In this document: piece by piece, positions 47,476-59,118 of the stretch
Numbering within the stretch: the stretch's first letter is position 1
Layout: each line of letters begins with the position of its first letter
Translations under genes and position numbers: made by a program
Origin: Pectinophora gossypiella
Taxonomy: Eukaryota; Arthropoda; Insecta; Lepidoptera; Gelechiidae
Direction: 5' to 3'
Length of the DNA stretch: 64,000 nt
NCBI RefSeq assembly: GCF_024362695.1
Contig: NC_065406.1
Location: forward strand, 15,066,001-15,130,000
The notes under the pieces: model-generated
What the model was told of the DNA's origin: nothing
Databases searched by the model: none
What the model saw: only the letters and a program-made list of their open reading frames with translations

Positions 47476-50001
47476 TTAAATATATTTTCTGACCATAAGC
47501 TTGATAACTCTGTCATCAGGTGGATATTTCAAGCCGATATCAGCGAGTTGTTTGAGGGTGACTTGAAAGGCGGTTTCGAAGCCGGCTCGCGCCGCTGACT
47601 TCTGCGAAGCCGGACCAGTAAAGACGTTTGCCGTACCTTTTATACCTTGGGCAAGGCCTAGTGGTTCCCTGGAATGAAAAAAAAAATAAAAACATTTTCG
47701 ACGGGGAAAATTGTTCACCAGGGGAAAATTCCGGAGTAAAATAGCTAAAATTGACACGATTTTAATGTTTTTGGAATGTCGTATATAACGATTATACCTC
47801 TACATTTGGCTCAAATGGCATTCTCTATTTGGCTAGACAAAAGGTAAGTGCTCAGCTCATTATGTAAGTCCGAATTTGTAAGATTATTGATCTAAGCATC
47901 ATCATCATATAATATATAATGAGTAATATCACTAGTAATTCTTTCGCACCCTGTAATGTCTTGTAATAGATTAACGATGTTGCTATTTTGTGTGTCTTAC
48001 TTTTTTTTGTATTATCAATCTTGTCCCGGAGGCAAACGCCTATTCCTTTATTCATAGCAAAATCTGAATAATTTACTCCGCCTTTGCCTTTATAAAAACG
48101 TCAGGAGTTACGTATAGAACTTTTTATGCGCCGGCTGTTTCTGCTAGAATAGTGTTTGAGACCTTATTATTGACTTTATTAAAGTAAACATTATATAATG
48201 TGGGTATTTTATATAACACATACCACTTTAAAACAATAATAATTAAGTAAATACTTTAACAGATTAAAGTAGCTCCTCTCTCAAAGTTTACATAATATAA
48301 TTAAGAATTATACTCATCACGTCATAGGTTTTTGCTAAGACCTAGCTTAAAACTTGTATTAAAAGTCTGCGATATGATATTTGTTACGACTATAAAAGTA
48401 GTTGACTTATGAAACCAGAAGCTGCGCAAATCTGGGGGCACGGCGGTGCCCCCGCCAAGTCGAGCAAAGACAAGGGCACGTGCCGTACCATCGGTAGCAT
48501 CCTTTTTATGAAGCCATTCATGTCATTTTCAACCCCGTGTAATTTCATTATGGATGAATCTAGAATTTCGAATTTTAAAGTAACAAAAGGGCATGGTATA
48601 GATTTATCACTTACCTAGCAGCCAATAATCTAGCGCCTAGTTTTGCCCCTCTGTACTCTCTCTGCACAACCAGACCGAGAGCGTACAGGACCTTATCCAA
48701 CCCCAGGTACTTGAACACGTCGAAACTGCTTCCTATGTATTTTAATACGCTGTAAACATTCTTCCATGCCTCGCCTTCTATCTGCAATAGGTAAAATATA
48801 ATAAAAAGTTACCATTATATTTGAAATTGAGTTATTCAAGGGTAAATCCATCGCAAGATGAACTCTGTACCCACACCTCATCGAGTTTTCTGTTAGATCA
48901 ACTGTAACACGTTGGTGAAAATTGCACTTAAATTAATATCTCATTGGTGCAAGTCTAGTACCGGGGATCAAACCGGCGCTCCCCGTTTGTGAAGCCAGTA
49001 CCCACTGGGTTGCTGTGTGTCAGAAGTCGGTGAACACTATACAAACATATATGAACCAGAAACGGGAACCCAACGGGTTAAAAAGGCCAGATCGAAGCAA
49101 TTCATCTACAACGTAATATTCCTATTTGACATTTGCGCACATAAAAATAAGTGTGTAATGTTAACAAATGTCAAATAGCAATTTTGCTTTTTTAAGATGA
49201 ATTGATTGAATGTGGCCTTTTTAGTTCCCCTGGACCCCGTCTATCTAAACTAATAGTTTGCTTTTTTCTCACCTGATAATCACCTTGTTCTCCAGCACAC
49301 TGAACAATGCAGCAGTTAAGAGCAACTAGCGTGCTCTGTCTTTCTTGCACTGCGTAACAGGCGAGGCTCATGCGTTGGCGCAGACACCGTTGCCAGAACT
49401 TCACTATACTGCTCACGCTCACTGGGTCCTTGTCCAGTTCTGTCAATGTTGCATTAGATTGAGGATTAAGTGTACAGGATGTTAGTGGCATCGTAATAAT
49501 TAAAAAAAACAAATTTCATGAGTTTTGCCACGGAAAATTCCTCTTGATAATGACTCTTTTGAATTTTGAATCTAATACTTGTGCAACAGATTATCACGTG
49601 CTCAGCGGTGAAGGAAAACATCGCGAGGAAAACCACATTCCCGAGAAATGCATTTTCGGAAGTATGTGACATAATCTGACACGTGTTGTTTTTGCTTCGC
49701 GAGTTGGAAGGTCAGACAGGAAACTGCTTCTGTAAAAAACTAGACCTGTCCTATCTTCAGGTCAGGTAAGCTGACCCTGAGAAAAACGGGATAACGCTAG
49801 GGAGACGATGAGGTAATAAAATAATAACTCACCACTGATAGCACAAAGGACCCCATCAGGTATCAGATTGTTCATCATCAGTGTTAGAGCCTTGTCATCG
49901 TCCTCTGGAGGCAGGTCCTGGATGACCCACGTGACCCCGCCCTCCTCCCAGCGGTCGTACTCGCGGGGGCACGACGCGTCCCATACTCGCTTGAACGGCA
50001 T
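47476..50001 (-). CDS. GNAT-family N-acetyltransferase, paralogue B
   Basis: Exons 50001-49833, 49439-49273, 48781-48615 and 47668-47476 give 231 residues. Intron positions and phases equal those of paralogue A, and exons 1 and 3 have the same lengths. Begins MPFKRVWDASCPREYDRW. Motif A is GLVVQREYRGAKLGARLL; the C-terminal region has VFTGPASQKSAARAGF and IKLMVRKYI-stop. Same insect aaNAT-like GNAT group, probably a cytosolic acetyl-CoA-dependent enzyme of unknown substrate. The middle Gly of the acetyl-CoA loop is Lys here and Arg in A. CACTCAG precedes the ATG, again suggesting a 5' UTR intron. Introns are much shorter than in A; intron 1 is largely repeats. No break seen. Confidence 0.83.
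49475..49560. repeat. Foldback family fragment, GNAT-B intron 1
   Basis: ACAGGATGTTAGTGGCATCG then TTGCCACGGAAAATTCCTC. Starts 36 bp upstream of exon 2. Confidence 0.55.
49598..49812 (+). repeat. ACCTGTCAAATCTTCAGG-family repeat, copy 4
   Basis: CACGTGCTCAGCGGTGAAGG, GAGGAAAACCACATTCC, GTTGGAAGGTCAGACAGG, and the end GCTAGGGAGACGATGAGG. It ends about 20 bp from the exon 1 donor. It is longer than the other copies, and its first part also matches the very end of the window (63970-64000). Confidence 0.65.
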
Positions 50002-50004
50002 CCT

Positions 50005-50070
50005 GAGTGAAAATGACACTTGATATTAATTCAGAATCATAAGCCGAATCACTCCCCTCAGTATTGCGTA
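50005..50070. repeat. Foldback family right-arm fragment next to GNAT-B exon 1
   Basis: ACTTGATATTAATTCAGAAT and CCCCTCAGTATTGCGTAC directly upstream of the coding start, so it lies in the presumed 5' UTR intron or promoter. Confidence 0.5.
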
Positions 50071-50076
50071 CACTAA

Positions 50077-50322
50077 TACTTTGTATATAAAAGCGAAAGG
50101 CAACTGACTAATTCCCTCATCATGAATTTTCAGAAGCTACATTGCCATGAGTCTCAAATTTTGCGCGCGGGTTCCTTTTAGGACGTAGGTATTAAGACGG
50201 GATTTTGTGAACTTCAACCCGTAAGGATTTAAATAGGGGTTCAAAGTTTTTATGAAACTTGTCATTTTTAAAGTTGGAATCATGAGCGGACAAAGTCGTG
50301 GGCGGACAGCTAGTGTTCTTTT
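50077..50322 (+). mobile_element. Degenerate Helitron-like unit
   Basis: TATATAAAAGCGAAAGGCAA start and GCGGACAAAGTCGTGGGCGG ... GCTAG|T end, parallel to 30920-31209 but more decayed. Confidence 0.35.
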
Positions 50323-50464
50323 TTTAATAAAATATTTGGATTTTAGTTTTGATTTTTTTCGCCATTTTTTTTACACTTCTTGATGACCGCTATCGAATGG
50401 GCGAGGTGTTAAGTTGGTATCCGATGACGTACATTGCACCAAAATGTCACATATAACTTTCTCC

Positions 50465-50612
50465 TACAGTCATGAGCAATATAATGTACCCATTTTAAGA
50501 CTCTGTCGCACTAACATATTTGACATTTAGTGAGACTTACAGTTCAATTTTTCAAAAAAGTTAATGTGACATGGTACCAAAGTGTATACATATTAATGCT
50601 CGTGACCGAACA
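50465..50612 (+). repeat. CAGTCATGAGCAAT-family MITE, copy 4
   Basis: ACAGTCATGAGCAATATAAT, CTCTGTCGCACTAACATATT and the end AATGCTCGTGACCG. Confidence 0.7.
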
Positions 50613-53204
50613 CAAAACGCTACTGGATTAGGTGAGGCAACCGTATATTTTAGAAAGCCTATTCAAACAGTGGGTATATACCCAACAAAAATATTTTCAT
50701 GTAAAATGTTGTCAAGACGAGATCTCAATCGCAATGTCAAAATGTTATCAGATCTCATGTAGAGCCAAGCTTCTAACTTTACACGCCTTAACTTTACAAA
50801 AACTAACTTCACAAGTTCTACACATTAGGCAAAATATGGGGCTTGGCCGTTTCGCTACCATCACATGAACGTGGCTGAGCGTAACGTAAACCTGAGTTAT
50901 GAGAGTTAAAAAAAATCGTTTCGAGAAAAAGGTAGATAGTGCGCTTGCGCTTCGTTTTGCACTCCCGTGCCCTCTGACACTGGTCTCCTCGTGGTAGTCG
51001 ATGACGTAGGGTTTTCTAGGGTTCGCTTTCCTACTATTAGGATGAGGAGTGTAATACGGGCGCGAGTTGTGTGCTTTTTTTTTGACGTGACTTATTGTAG
51101 ATAAGTCGCAGATCGTATTAACTACTTGGCCGGACAAATAGGGAGCGCTAAAGGCTCTGAAGGCTCAAGACCCGGACGAGTTGTGTGCCTGTCTATATAA
51201 AAATATGTATAAAAATACTTACTTTACCGGTAAAAAACACCTGTTTAGTCCACTCAGACGGAATCACTTATATTAAATGATAGAAGCTACTTATTAAAAT
51301 TGTTTATTTTACATAATATTCCACAACTAGAAATTTCGAGTGCCTATTGTGTTGTAAGTATCACAGTCTACTGATGTGACAGTGGTCCAACGCTTGCAAA
51401 CGTTGGAACTAAATAGTAATAATTAGTAATTTGTAAATTAGTAAATAGTGATTTGCTTAATTTGAGTAAGTATTTAGTAAGTAAACAAACATTATAAACA
51501 AATAACTAAATTTTGATAACCATGTAATACAATAAAGGCTATTAACATTGTCTATCTGTATGTCTCGAGTAACGGTTTGCACAAATCGGTCTTTAACTAC
51601 CTCATTTCAGTAACTTCTAGGCTGGACAAGAAAACGCCGAAGGGAATCGTGTTAGTTTCAGTGTGACTACCTTTGACCACTGTTCGTATCTAGCATACTT
51701 GATCCCACTGCTGGAAAAAGACCTCCCAATGATTCTTCCACTCTTCTCTGCTATCCGCAACCTCCGCCCAACCACTCCGATAAGCGTTGAGGTCATTACA
51801 CCATCTTTTACGCGGACTACCTCGACTTCAGTACTCGTCTTAAAGAAAGAAAGAAAGAAAGAAAGAAACGTTTATTATAAAGGGACACCACAGTTACAAA
51901 TATAAAACAAATATATAATTAACCAAATATAAAGCACCCAGTGAATAACGATTCTTGCTTATTTTGACGTATTTATTTATTTATTTTTATTAAAGTTCAA
52001 CCACATCACATATATAACGTTACAACGTTATTTTTATACAAAAGGTAACGGTATTTTAACTAATAACGTCCCCACTGCTGGGGCACGGGCCTTCCCTATG
52101 GATGGATAGGGAGATCGGGCCTTAAACCATCACGCGGGCCCAGTGCGGATTGACGACGACTGCCAATGCTAACTATGCTATGTTGCTATGATACTGCTAA
52201 TGCAGCCGGGACCAACGGCTTAACGTGCCTTCCGAAGCACGGAGAAGCTCGAGATGAAAACTTTTTTTTGTGGTCACCCATCCTATGACCGGCCTTTGCG
52301 AAAGTTGCTTAACTTCAACAATCGCAGACCGAGCGCGTTGCTGGGCGTTATTTTAACTAATATATAAGACAATTACGGCATACATAACATTCAAAATTAG
52401 AGGGTAAGTAGGTAGTTAAACATAGACGTCGATTCAAAAGTGATAAATTGACCTTCAACTAGTTTATCCATAATAATTACGTTGAATAATAATAATAAAA
52501 AAGATTCTGAACTTTTTCCCAAACGTGTTGGTGAACCACAAGACAAATTGGCGGAGGGTCAAATATCAGCCAATGCCTACAACATCATACTTCCATATTT
52601 TTTTGGTGTTTTTCTTACCCACTGTTTATTTGTACACTGTGCTTGACATAAAGTGTATGCAGTAACGTTCTCATTAATGCTGCATGTCAGTGTAGTGTGT
52701 CATAATATATTATGACATTGGAACAGTCTAGACAAGCAAGTATAACTGTGGCCATTCATATTATCGCATAAGCAATATGGTATGAAGTTACCAAGTTTTT
52801 ACGGTGCACAGTAGTACTTTATGTAATAAAATACCAAACATTGTCAATATGTTTTTTAATTAAGCACAGGTGTAGAATGTTTTATACATTTATCACTACA
52901 TAGTATAAAACGAAGTTGCTTTTTCTGTCCCTATAACCCTATGTACGCTTAAATCTTTATTAAAACTACGCAACGTATTTTTGGTGCATTTTTTTTTAAT
53001 AGATAGAGTGATTCAAGGGGAAGGTTTATATGTATAATAACATCCATTAAATAGTGGAGAAATACTGTTATTTTTGAGGTATTTTTTTCCTCAGCATTGC
53101 ACCCGAGCGAAGCCGGGCGGGTCGTAGTTGAATTATAAAAAAACAAACTCGTATGACTCACCGTCGCACGCACTATTACATACACATTGGTGTTAACTCC
53201 ATTA
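50613..53204. other. Gene-free stretch upstream of GNAT-B
   Basis: Contains the inverted block shared with 37405-37468 (about 50988-51020), a GAAA microsatellite with its attached repeat (51841-51910), LINE-like sequence at 51640-51840 too degenerate to assign, and the repeat at 52066-52264. No gene seen. Confidence 0.45.
52066..52264 (+). repeat. CCCACTGCTGG-family repeat, copy 4
   Basis: CCCCACTGCTGGGGCACGGG to GAGATGAAAACTTTTTT. It has a small local duplication (GACTGCCAATGC / ACTGCTAATGC). Confidence 0.75.
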
Positions 53205-53524
53205 CACACCATCTAATTTTATTTTAAGTTATACCTGTCATTTTTTATCCACTGAAAAGAAAGGGACGGGTAATTGACAGGCATAAAATTTATGGAACAC
53301 ACTTCAATTTTAGGTAGAAATTTAAAAAGCCAATAAACGGACAGAATTAAGTTGACAGCATATTAGCGAGATGCCCATTTTATTCGCAAGGGTTTATTTA
53401 TGCATTCAGTTATTTATTTTAAAATTAACAGTAGTCAATCACCTGTCGCTTTCCTTTTTGGCGGATAAGAAAATGACAGATATAACTTAAAATAAAATTA
53501 GGTGTCTGCAGGAATCGGGGCCAT
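53205..53524. repeat. GGCNCCGATTCCTG-family foldback, copy
   Basis: Left arm CCATCTAATTTTATTTTAAG, centre with AATTAAGTTGACAGCAT, right end GTCTGCAGGAATCGGGGCC. It ends about 230 bp before the P450 stop codon. Confidence 0.7.
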
Positions 53525-53753
53525 TGCATATGTATACTTACATGTCTATTTAATATATTTACAATGATTCATTAATTATATATTATGTTTAGTGTAATGT
53601 CTACGTTTGTTCTCAGTCTTGCGCAAAACATTTTCCTTTATTTTTGTAAGTACCTATTATTTTGATGACTACTATAAAAGTGACAAGAAACCTGAGATAT
53701 TTTACAAGTAATTGAAAAAGAACACACGATAATTTAAACACACATCCATAATT

Positions 53754-54772
53754 TCAATAGCTTTTGATCTTTCTTGGTATTAATTGAACATTTACGTTGA
53801 TTGGTCGAACTGCTATTGGTTGCTTACTGAACTGTATTCCACCCTTTCCCACCGTGGTTTTCGGAGAAAAGTTTCTCAACAAATGGACTATTCCAGCTTT
53901 CGCCTGCATCTTTGCATACCTCATTCCAATACACAATCTATTGCCTTTACCGAAACCCATGTAAGAAATATCACTCAAAGATTGGTCGCTTGCAAATCTT
54001 TCCGGGTCAAACACGTGTGGATTTGGGTACGTCTCGGGATCGTGATGTAGAGAATATACAGGAATGAAAATCTTCGTACCTTTAGATACTTTAATGTTGC
54101 CAACAGGCAATACTGAATCCTTGACACACTGCCTCGTCAAGATACCAATCGGGGGATACATTCTCAAGGCTTCGTTGTACACTTTTTCCACGTATTCCAT
54201 TTCAGCAATAGCTTCATACGTCATTTGTCCATTGTACTTTTCGAAAGTATTGTCTATTTCATTTTGAACTTTCTCAAGAATATCAGGCAATCTTCCTAGT
54301 TCTAAGAAAGTGGCAAATAGGGATGCAGCAGTAGGTTCAACTCCAGCAAGGAAGAAGAAAAATGCTTGTGCAGCCAGTATCTCATCGGTCGGTTCCAACT
54401 CATAACCAGTGTCTAAATCCTTAAGCTTGCCTTTCTTTTGTAAACTAACACAAATATCAGCAAAATCATGTTTTTTCACGTGTTCCTTTTCCCTTTGACG
54501 TATCACTTGTTTTATTGCTCCAATGAAAAAGGATTCGTGATCCCCAAAAAATTTGAGTCCGAAAACTTTTGCTGCATTTGGAAATAGAGACGTTAAGGTG
54601 AATTTAATATTTGTTTTTAGAGTTGGCGCTAAGGCATCTTGAGACATTTTAAGGAATGGCGAGTCGAAGGTGGATTTTGTTGTAATTCCGAAGACGGCAG
54701 CTCCTATGGCAGCACTACAGAACGTAGAAAAAGTATCGAAGAGATTGCTAATTGATTGTTGATTGATTGTTA
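53754..54772 (-). pseudogene. CYP3-clan cytochrome P450, C-terminal two thirds (gene split by LTR element)
   Basis: Open frame from the retrotransposon edge to a stop at 53756. It reads ISNLFDTFSTF, AVFGITT and then, numbering from the Met at 54647: an I-helix AGVEPTAAS (101-109), ExxR in EALR (159-162), PERF (215-218), and the haem loop FGKGNRLCIG (232-241, Cys239). Microsomal monooxygenase of the CYP3 clan (CYP6-like group). No intron interrupts this part, unlike many CYP6 genes. The Thr of the usual AGxET is Pro here, with Thr next. With 59400-59898 it makes about 500 residues, the normal P450 length. Frame across the insertion does not match, so the present allele cannot make a normal P450 by simple read-through. 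Confidence 0.88.
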
Positions 54773-54904
54773 TGTAATGTAGGTAGTATAATAATCATAA
54801 TTGTATTTCTGTAATGAGGGTAGTGGCAGATGCAATCAGTCGAGAATATACCGTTGAACGATCAGCTGTGCGTATCATTGTTCCCTGTCCTAGTAAATAC
54901 TTCA
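54773..54904 (+). repeat. 5' LTR, 132 bp
   Basis: TGTAATGTAGG...AATACTTCA, with TG/CA ends. Identity extends one base further left and two further right (A before, GT after), matching the other LTR's neighbours. Confidence 0.93.
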
Positions 54905-54966
54905 GTGGCGACAGGCTAATAAAATCGGGTTTTACGCGTGTTACGAACATAATAAAACAATAGACA

Positions 54967-57900
54967 ATGTCAATCGGCAAGCTAAGTGAGTTTGATGTGA
55001 GGTCCGGGTCGTGGTCGTCGTACGTAGACAGACTGGAGATGTACTTTAAGGTCAACAAGGTCGACAGAGAATTGAAGCTGCCAACGTTGATTGCAACTAT
55101 GGGGGAGGAGGCATATGAGTTGCTCGTCAACCTCGCAAGTCCAAAGAAGCCATCGGAATTAACGTACGATGACGTGGTCGACTTGATGCGAAAACATTTA
55201 CAACCGACACCGTCATTATTAGCGGAGAGATACCGATTTAGACAGAAACGACAGGGGAACGGAGAAGACATTGCAACTTACGTAGCGGAACTAAAAAAGT
55301 TGTCTCGCAATTGTAAATTCGCAGCGAACTTAAACGACAATTTGCGGGATCAATTTGTTTGTGGGATCAGAAGTGACGTCATCAGGCAACGGTTGTTCGC
55401 GGAAGAAGACTCTTTTACATTCGCACAAGCAGTGAGATTGGCGAGTTCCTTAGAAGCGGCGGAGAGGGATTCGGCCGTGGTGGACAATGGCTGCGGTAAT
55501 ACTTCCACGAGCACGAAATCGATGTGTGAAGTCCATGCCCTGACGGCGGGCAGCCAGCGGGCTGGCGGAGCGGGGGCGGCGCGCGCGGCGGCGCGGCCGG
55601 GCGCGCGGCCAGCTGACACGCGGCGGCAGGCGGCCGCTAGGACTAGGAACTGTGGAGCTTGCGGAGCGACTAACCATGACTTTGCTACATGTCGGTTCCG
55701 GGATTACGTATGCAGTAAATGCCAAGCTACAGGGCATTTGCGGCGGGTGTGCCCGGAACGGGAGCAGCTGGGACAATCATCGCGGGGAAGGCCTTACCAC
55801 CGCCGGGGAGGACAGCGCGGAGGGTTTCATTTCGGTGACGTCGGTCGCGGGTCCAGCGAGGAAGACGACGGGGACATCGAGGAGAATATAAACCTGTTAT
55901 CGTTAAATAATTACAAGGCTGTGAGTATACCGGTCTTTATTGACAATAAAATGATAACAATGGAGATAGATACGGGAACCGCTATTTCGTGTATAAACAA
56001 AGATACTTATAATGCCTATTTTTCTCATTTGTGTATAGAAAGTGATAATACAGTGTTGAGATTTTACAATGGGTCTAAAATTAAACCTTTAGGCATAATA
56101 CGGCCACTAGTTCGATACCAGGACCGAAAAAAAAGATTAGAATTGTTCGTGATAAAGGACGGTACTACTACATTAATAGGGAGGCAATGGTTAGCCGAAC
56201 TCCAGATTGATGTACCTAAGTTGTACTGCAATTTTGTATCGATTCATAAAGCGGGTCAATTAGATAATCAGATTTGTGATTTACTCGACAGATATAGGGA
56301 GATATTCAGCAAGGGACTGGGGCGGTATGCGGGAGGCAAGGCGACGTTGCGTGTGCGAGAGGACGCGGCGCCCGTGTTCCATCGCGCGCGGCCGTTGCCG
56401 TATGCGCTGCGCGAGCGAGTCGACGCGGCGTTGGATGAGATGCTGCGAGCTGGTGTCATCGAGCCCGTCGACTGCTCCGACTGGGCCTCGCCGCTCGTGC
56501 CCATCAACAAACCTGACGGTACACTTAGAATCTGTGCGGATTATAAGGCGACTTTAAATCCGGTTTTACTGATCGACCGCTACCCGTTGCCAAAGATAGA
56601 AGATGTATTAGTGGGGTTAAATGGTTCACGTTATTTTAGCAAGATAGATTTATCTCAAGCTTATAACCAGATAGAATTGGACGAATCAAAAGTATACACG
56701 GTTATTAACACACACCGGGGATTATTCCGTTATAATAGGTTAGTCTACGGTCTAGCGTCAAGTGTAGGTATTTTCCAACGCATAATGATGAACTTATTTA
56801 GAGGAGTGCCAAATGTTCAAGTATTCTTAGATGATGTCATAATCGGGGGCAAGACGAAAATGGAGCATTTGCAAGCGTTAAGTATGGTTCTACAGAGATT
56901 GCATAGTAACGGATTAAAGCTGAAAAGGAGCAAATGCGTATTTTTGGTAGATGAAGTTACATACTTGGGGAATATTGTATCAAGGGAAGGTATAAAAGCA
57001 GATACTTCTAAAATAGACGCTATAAAGGAAATCCAAACACCGAAAAATGTTTCGGATTTACGCTCCTTTTTGGGTTTAGTTAACTTCTTTGCAAAGTTTG
57101 TTAAAAATTTTAGTTTTGTATTATCGCCGCTATACAATCTATTACGTAAGGGGGTCGAGTGGATGTGGAATAGTAAATGCGAGCAGGCATTCCGCCAGGT
57201 AAAAAAATTGTTGTCGAGCGCAGACGTGCTGGCGCACTACGACCCGTCGCGACCCGTGGTGGTGACATGCGACGCCAGCCCGTGCGGGGTGGGCGGCGTG
57301 CTGGCGCAGCGCGACCACCGGGGCCGCGAGCGGCCCGTGGCCTATGCTTCGCGCTCGCTTACACCGGCGGAAAAGAATTACTCACAGATCCACCGTGAGG
57401 CCCTCGCGATAATATTTTGTATGAAGAAATTCCATCAATACCTGTACGGTCGTCATTTTCTCTTGCGAACAGATCATAAGCCGCTAGTTTCAATACTAAA
57501 TCCTTGTAAAGGTATTCCCACCATGACAGCCAGCCGCATGCAACGTTGGGCCGTAATTTTGTCAGCGTACGATTACGATATTGAGTATATAAAATCCAAT
57601 GACAATTGTGCCGACGGACTATCACGACTGCCGATTACGGAACAATTAAATAACAAGGATAATGATAAAATACCCGAGCAAACTTATTTGCATTTTGCGC
57701 AGGAGGCTTTACTTTTAAATTACAATGAAATTAAAAAACATACACAGAGTGATCCCATATTAGGCAGGGTACTAAGTTATATTCGCGATGGCTGGCCTAC
57801 AGACTGCGATATATTAGGGTTGCAGCCGTACATTAATAGGAAACAGGAATTGTATGAAGAACTGGGTTGTGTAATGTGGGGTCACAGGGTAGTGATTCCG

Positions 57901-59118
57901 GAAAAATGTAGGACTAGGGTGCTTGAAATAATTCATGAACCTCATATGGGCATAGTGAAGTCGAAGGCGTTGGCACGCAGTTACGTGTGGTGGCCCGGCG
58001 TGGACGAGGCGGTGGAGGCGGCGAGCCGCGCGTGCGGCACGTGCGCCGCTGTGGCCGACGCGCCGCCGCGCCGCGCGCCGCAGCCCTGGCCGTGGCCGCA
58101 GCGGCCCTGGGCCAGGCTCCATTTGGATTTCATGGGGCCCATCAATGGTAGAACCTATCTAGTCATCGTAGATGCTATGTCCAAGTGGTTGGAAGTATTT
58201 CAAGTGCCCAGTACCGCGGCCGGCGCTACTATAGAACGGTTACGGGAGCTATGGAGTAGGTGGGGACTGCCGAAGCAAATTATAAGTGACAATGGGCCAC
58301 CTTTCACTAGTAAGGAATTCCAAAATTTTGTTTCGAAAGACGGCATTGAACATATTTTTACCGCACCATATCACCCCTCGTCGAATGGGGCTGCGGAAAA
58401 TGCCGTAAAAACAATGAAAAGGGTTATTAAGAAAGCAATAGTAGATAATATTAATATCAATCAAGCGTTGCAAACATTTTTGTTATATTATAGGAACACA
58501 GAACACACGTCGACGGGCGAAAGTCCTGCTATATTAATGATGAATAGACGATTACGTACTCGGTTAGATATAATAAAGCCAGATAGGGAAAATAAAGTAC
58601 GACTAGCTCAAAAACGACAGTTGGACGCGGCCGGAGGAAAAACTGGTAGGAATATACAAGTAGGCGACGACGTATGGTACCGTCAATTTTTAAAAGGGGA
58701 GAAGTGGGTGCCAGGTAAGGTAACAGAGGCTTTAGGTACCACTAATTTCAAGGTCTCTGATGGTGATGGTGTACAATCCCATAGACATGTCGATCAGTTA
58801 AAACGTAGGTCACGGAGTTCACTCATTTTCCCCACAGATTCTAGGGAAACAGATAGTAGTCAAGAGACCAACAAGTCTGACGTGGTCAGGTCAGTGAGTG
58901 ACCGGTCGGAGGGGTCGACGGAGCCGGGGACACAGGCGTCGCCTGCCAGGGCGGCTACGACTTCGGACACGGAGTATGAGGAAGCGACGTCGGAACCGGA
59001 GTCTGGCAACCAGCCGATCGCAACCGCACCGACGACGCCTAAGCCTATCCCTATATCGCCCCATACCCGTCCTATTCGGAGATGTAGATTAGGAAAAGAA
59101 GTTAGATATAAGTTTTAG
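54967..59118 (+). CDS. Gag-Pol polyprotein of Ty3/Gypsy element
   Basis: 1383 codons without a break. Gag-like region about 1-180; an Arg/Ala-rich linker; zinc-knuckle cysteines about 228-261 (CGACGATNHDFATC, then CSKCQATGHLRRVC); aspartic protease DTG at 335; reverse transcriptase with INKPDGTLRICADY and FLDD (620-623); RNase H with TCDAS (about 769) and RTDHKP; integrase with the HEPH/CGTC zinc site, LDFMGP (Asp about 1055), SDNGPPF (about 1108) and NGAAEN (Glu about 1143). All catalytic residues are present, so it is potentially active. Gag and Pol in one frame is a variant seen in several Gypsy lineages. GC content jumps in patches (55540-55640, 57220-57350, 57990-58110). Confidence 0.95.
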   Translation: MSIGKLSEFDVRSGSWSSYVDRLEMYFKVNKVDRELKLPTLIATMGEEAYELLVNLASPKKPSELTYDDVVDLMRKHLQPTPSLLAERYRFRQKRQGNGEDIATYVAELKKLSRNCKFAANLNDNLRDQFVCGIRSDVIRQRLFAEEDSFTFAQAVRLASSLEAAERDSAVVDNGCGNTSTSTKSMCEVHALTAGSQRAGGAGAARAAARPGARPADTRRQAAARTRNCGACGATNHDFATCRFRDYVCSKCQATGHLRRVCPEREQLGQSSRGRPYHRRGGQRGGFHFGDVGRGSSEEDDGDIEENINLLSLNNYKAVSIPVFIDNKMITMEIDTGTAISCINKDTYNAYFSHLCIESDNTVLRFYNGSKIKPLGIIRPLVRYQDRKKRLELFVIKDGTTTLIGRQWLAELQIDVPKLYCNFVSIHKAGQLDNQICDLLDRYREIFSKGLGRYAGGKATLRVREDAAPVFHRARPLPYALRERVDAALDEMLRAGVIEPVDCSDWASPLVPINKPDGTLRICADYKATLNPVLLIDRYPLPKIEDVLVGLNGSRYFSKIDLSQAYNQIELDESKVYTVINTHRGLFRYNRLVYGLASSVGIFQRIMMNLFRGVPNVQVFLDDVIIGGKTKMEHLQALSMVLQRLHSNGLKLKRSKCVFLVDEVTYLGNIVSREGIKADTSKIDAIKEIQTPKNVSDLRSFLGLVNFFAKFVKNFSFVLSPLYNLLRKGVEWMWNSKCEQAFRQVKKLLSSADVLAHYDPSRPVVVTCDASPCGVGGVLAQRDHRGRERPVAYASRSLTPAEKNYSQIHREALAIIFCMKKFHQYLYGRHFLLRTDHKPLVSILNPCKGIPTMTASRMQRWAVILSAYDYDIEYIKSNDNCADGLSRLPITEQLNNKDNDKIPEQTYLHFAQEALLLNYNEIKKHTQSDPILGRVLSYIRDGWPTDCDILGLQPYINRKQELYEELGCVMWGHRVVIPEKCRTRVLEIIHEPHMGIVKSKALARSYVWWPGVDEAVEAASRACGTCAAVADAPPRRAPQPWPWPQRPWARLHLDFMGPINGRTYLVIVDAMSKWLEVFQVPSTAAGATIERLRELWSRWGLPKQIISDNGPPFTSKEFQNFVSKDGIEHIFTAPYHPSSNGAAENAVKTMKRVIKKAIVDNININQALQTFLLYYRNTEHTSTGESPAILMMNRRLRTRLDIIKPDRENKVRLAQKRQLDAAGGKTGRNIQVGDDVWYRQFLKGEKWVPGKVTEALGTTNFKVSDGDGVQSHRHVDQLKRRSRSSLIFPTDSRETDSSQETNKSDVVRSVSDRSEGSTEPGTQASPARAATTSDTEYEEATSEPESGNQPIATAPTTPKPIPISPHTRPIRRCRLGKEVRYKF

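Noticed and set aside
54795..55271. 158-codon minus-strand frame, and other minus frames inside 55350-58473
   Set aside because: Antisense shadows of the gag-pol gene; GC-rich codons keep several frames open.
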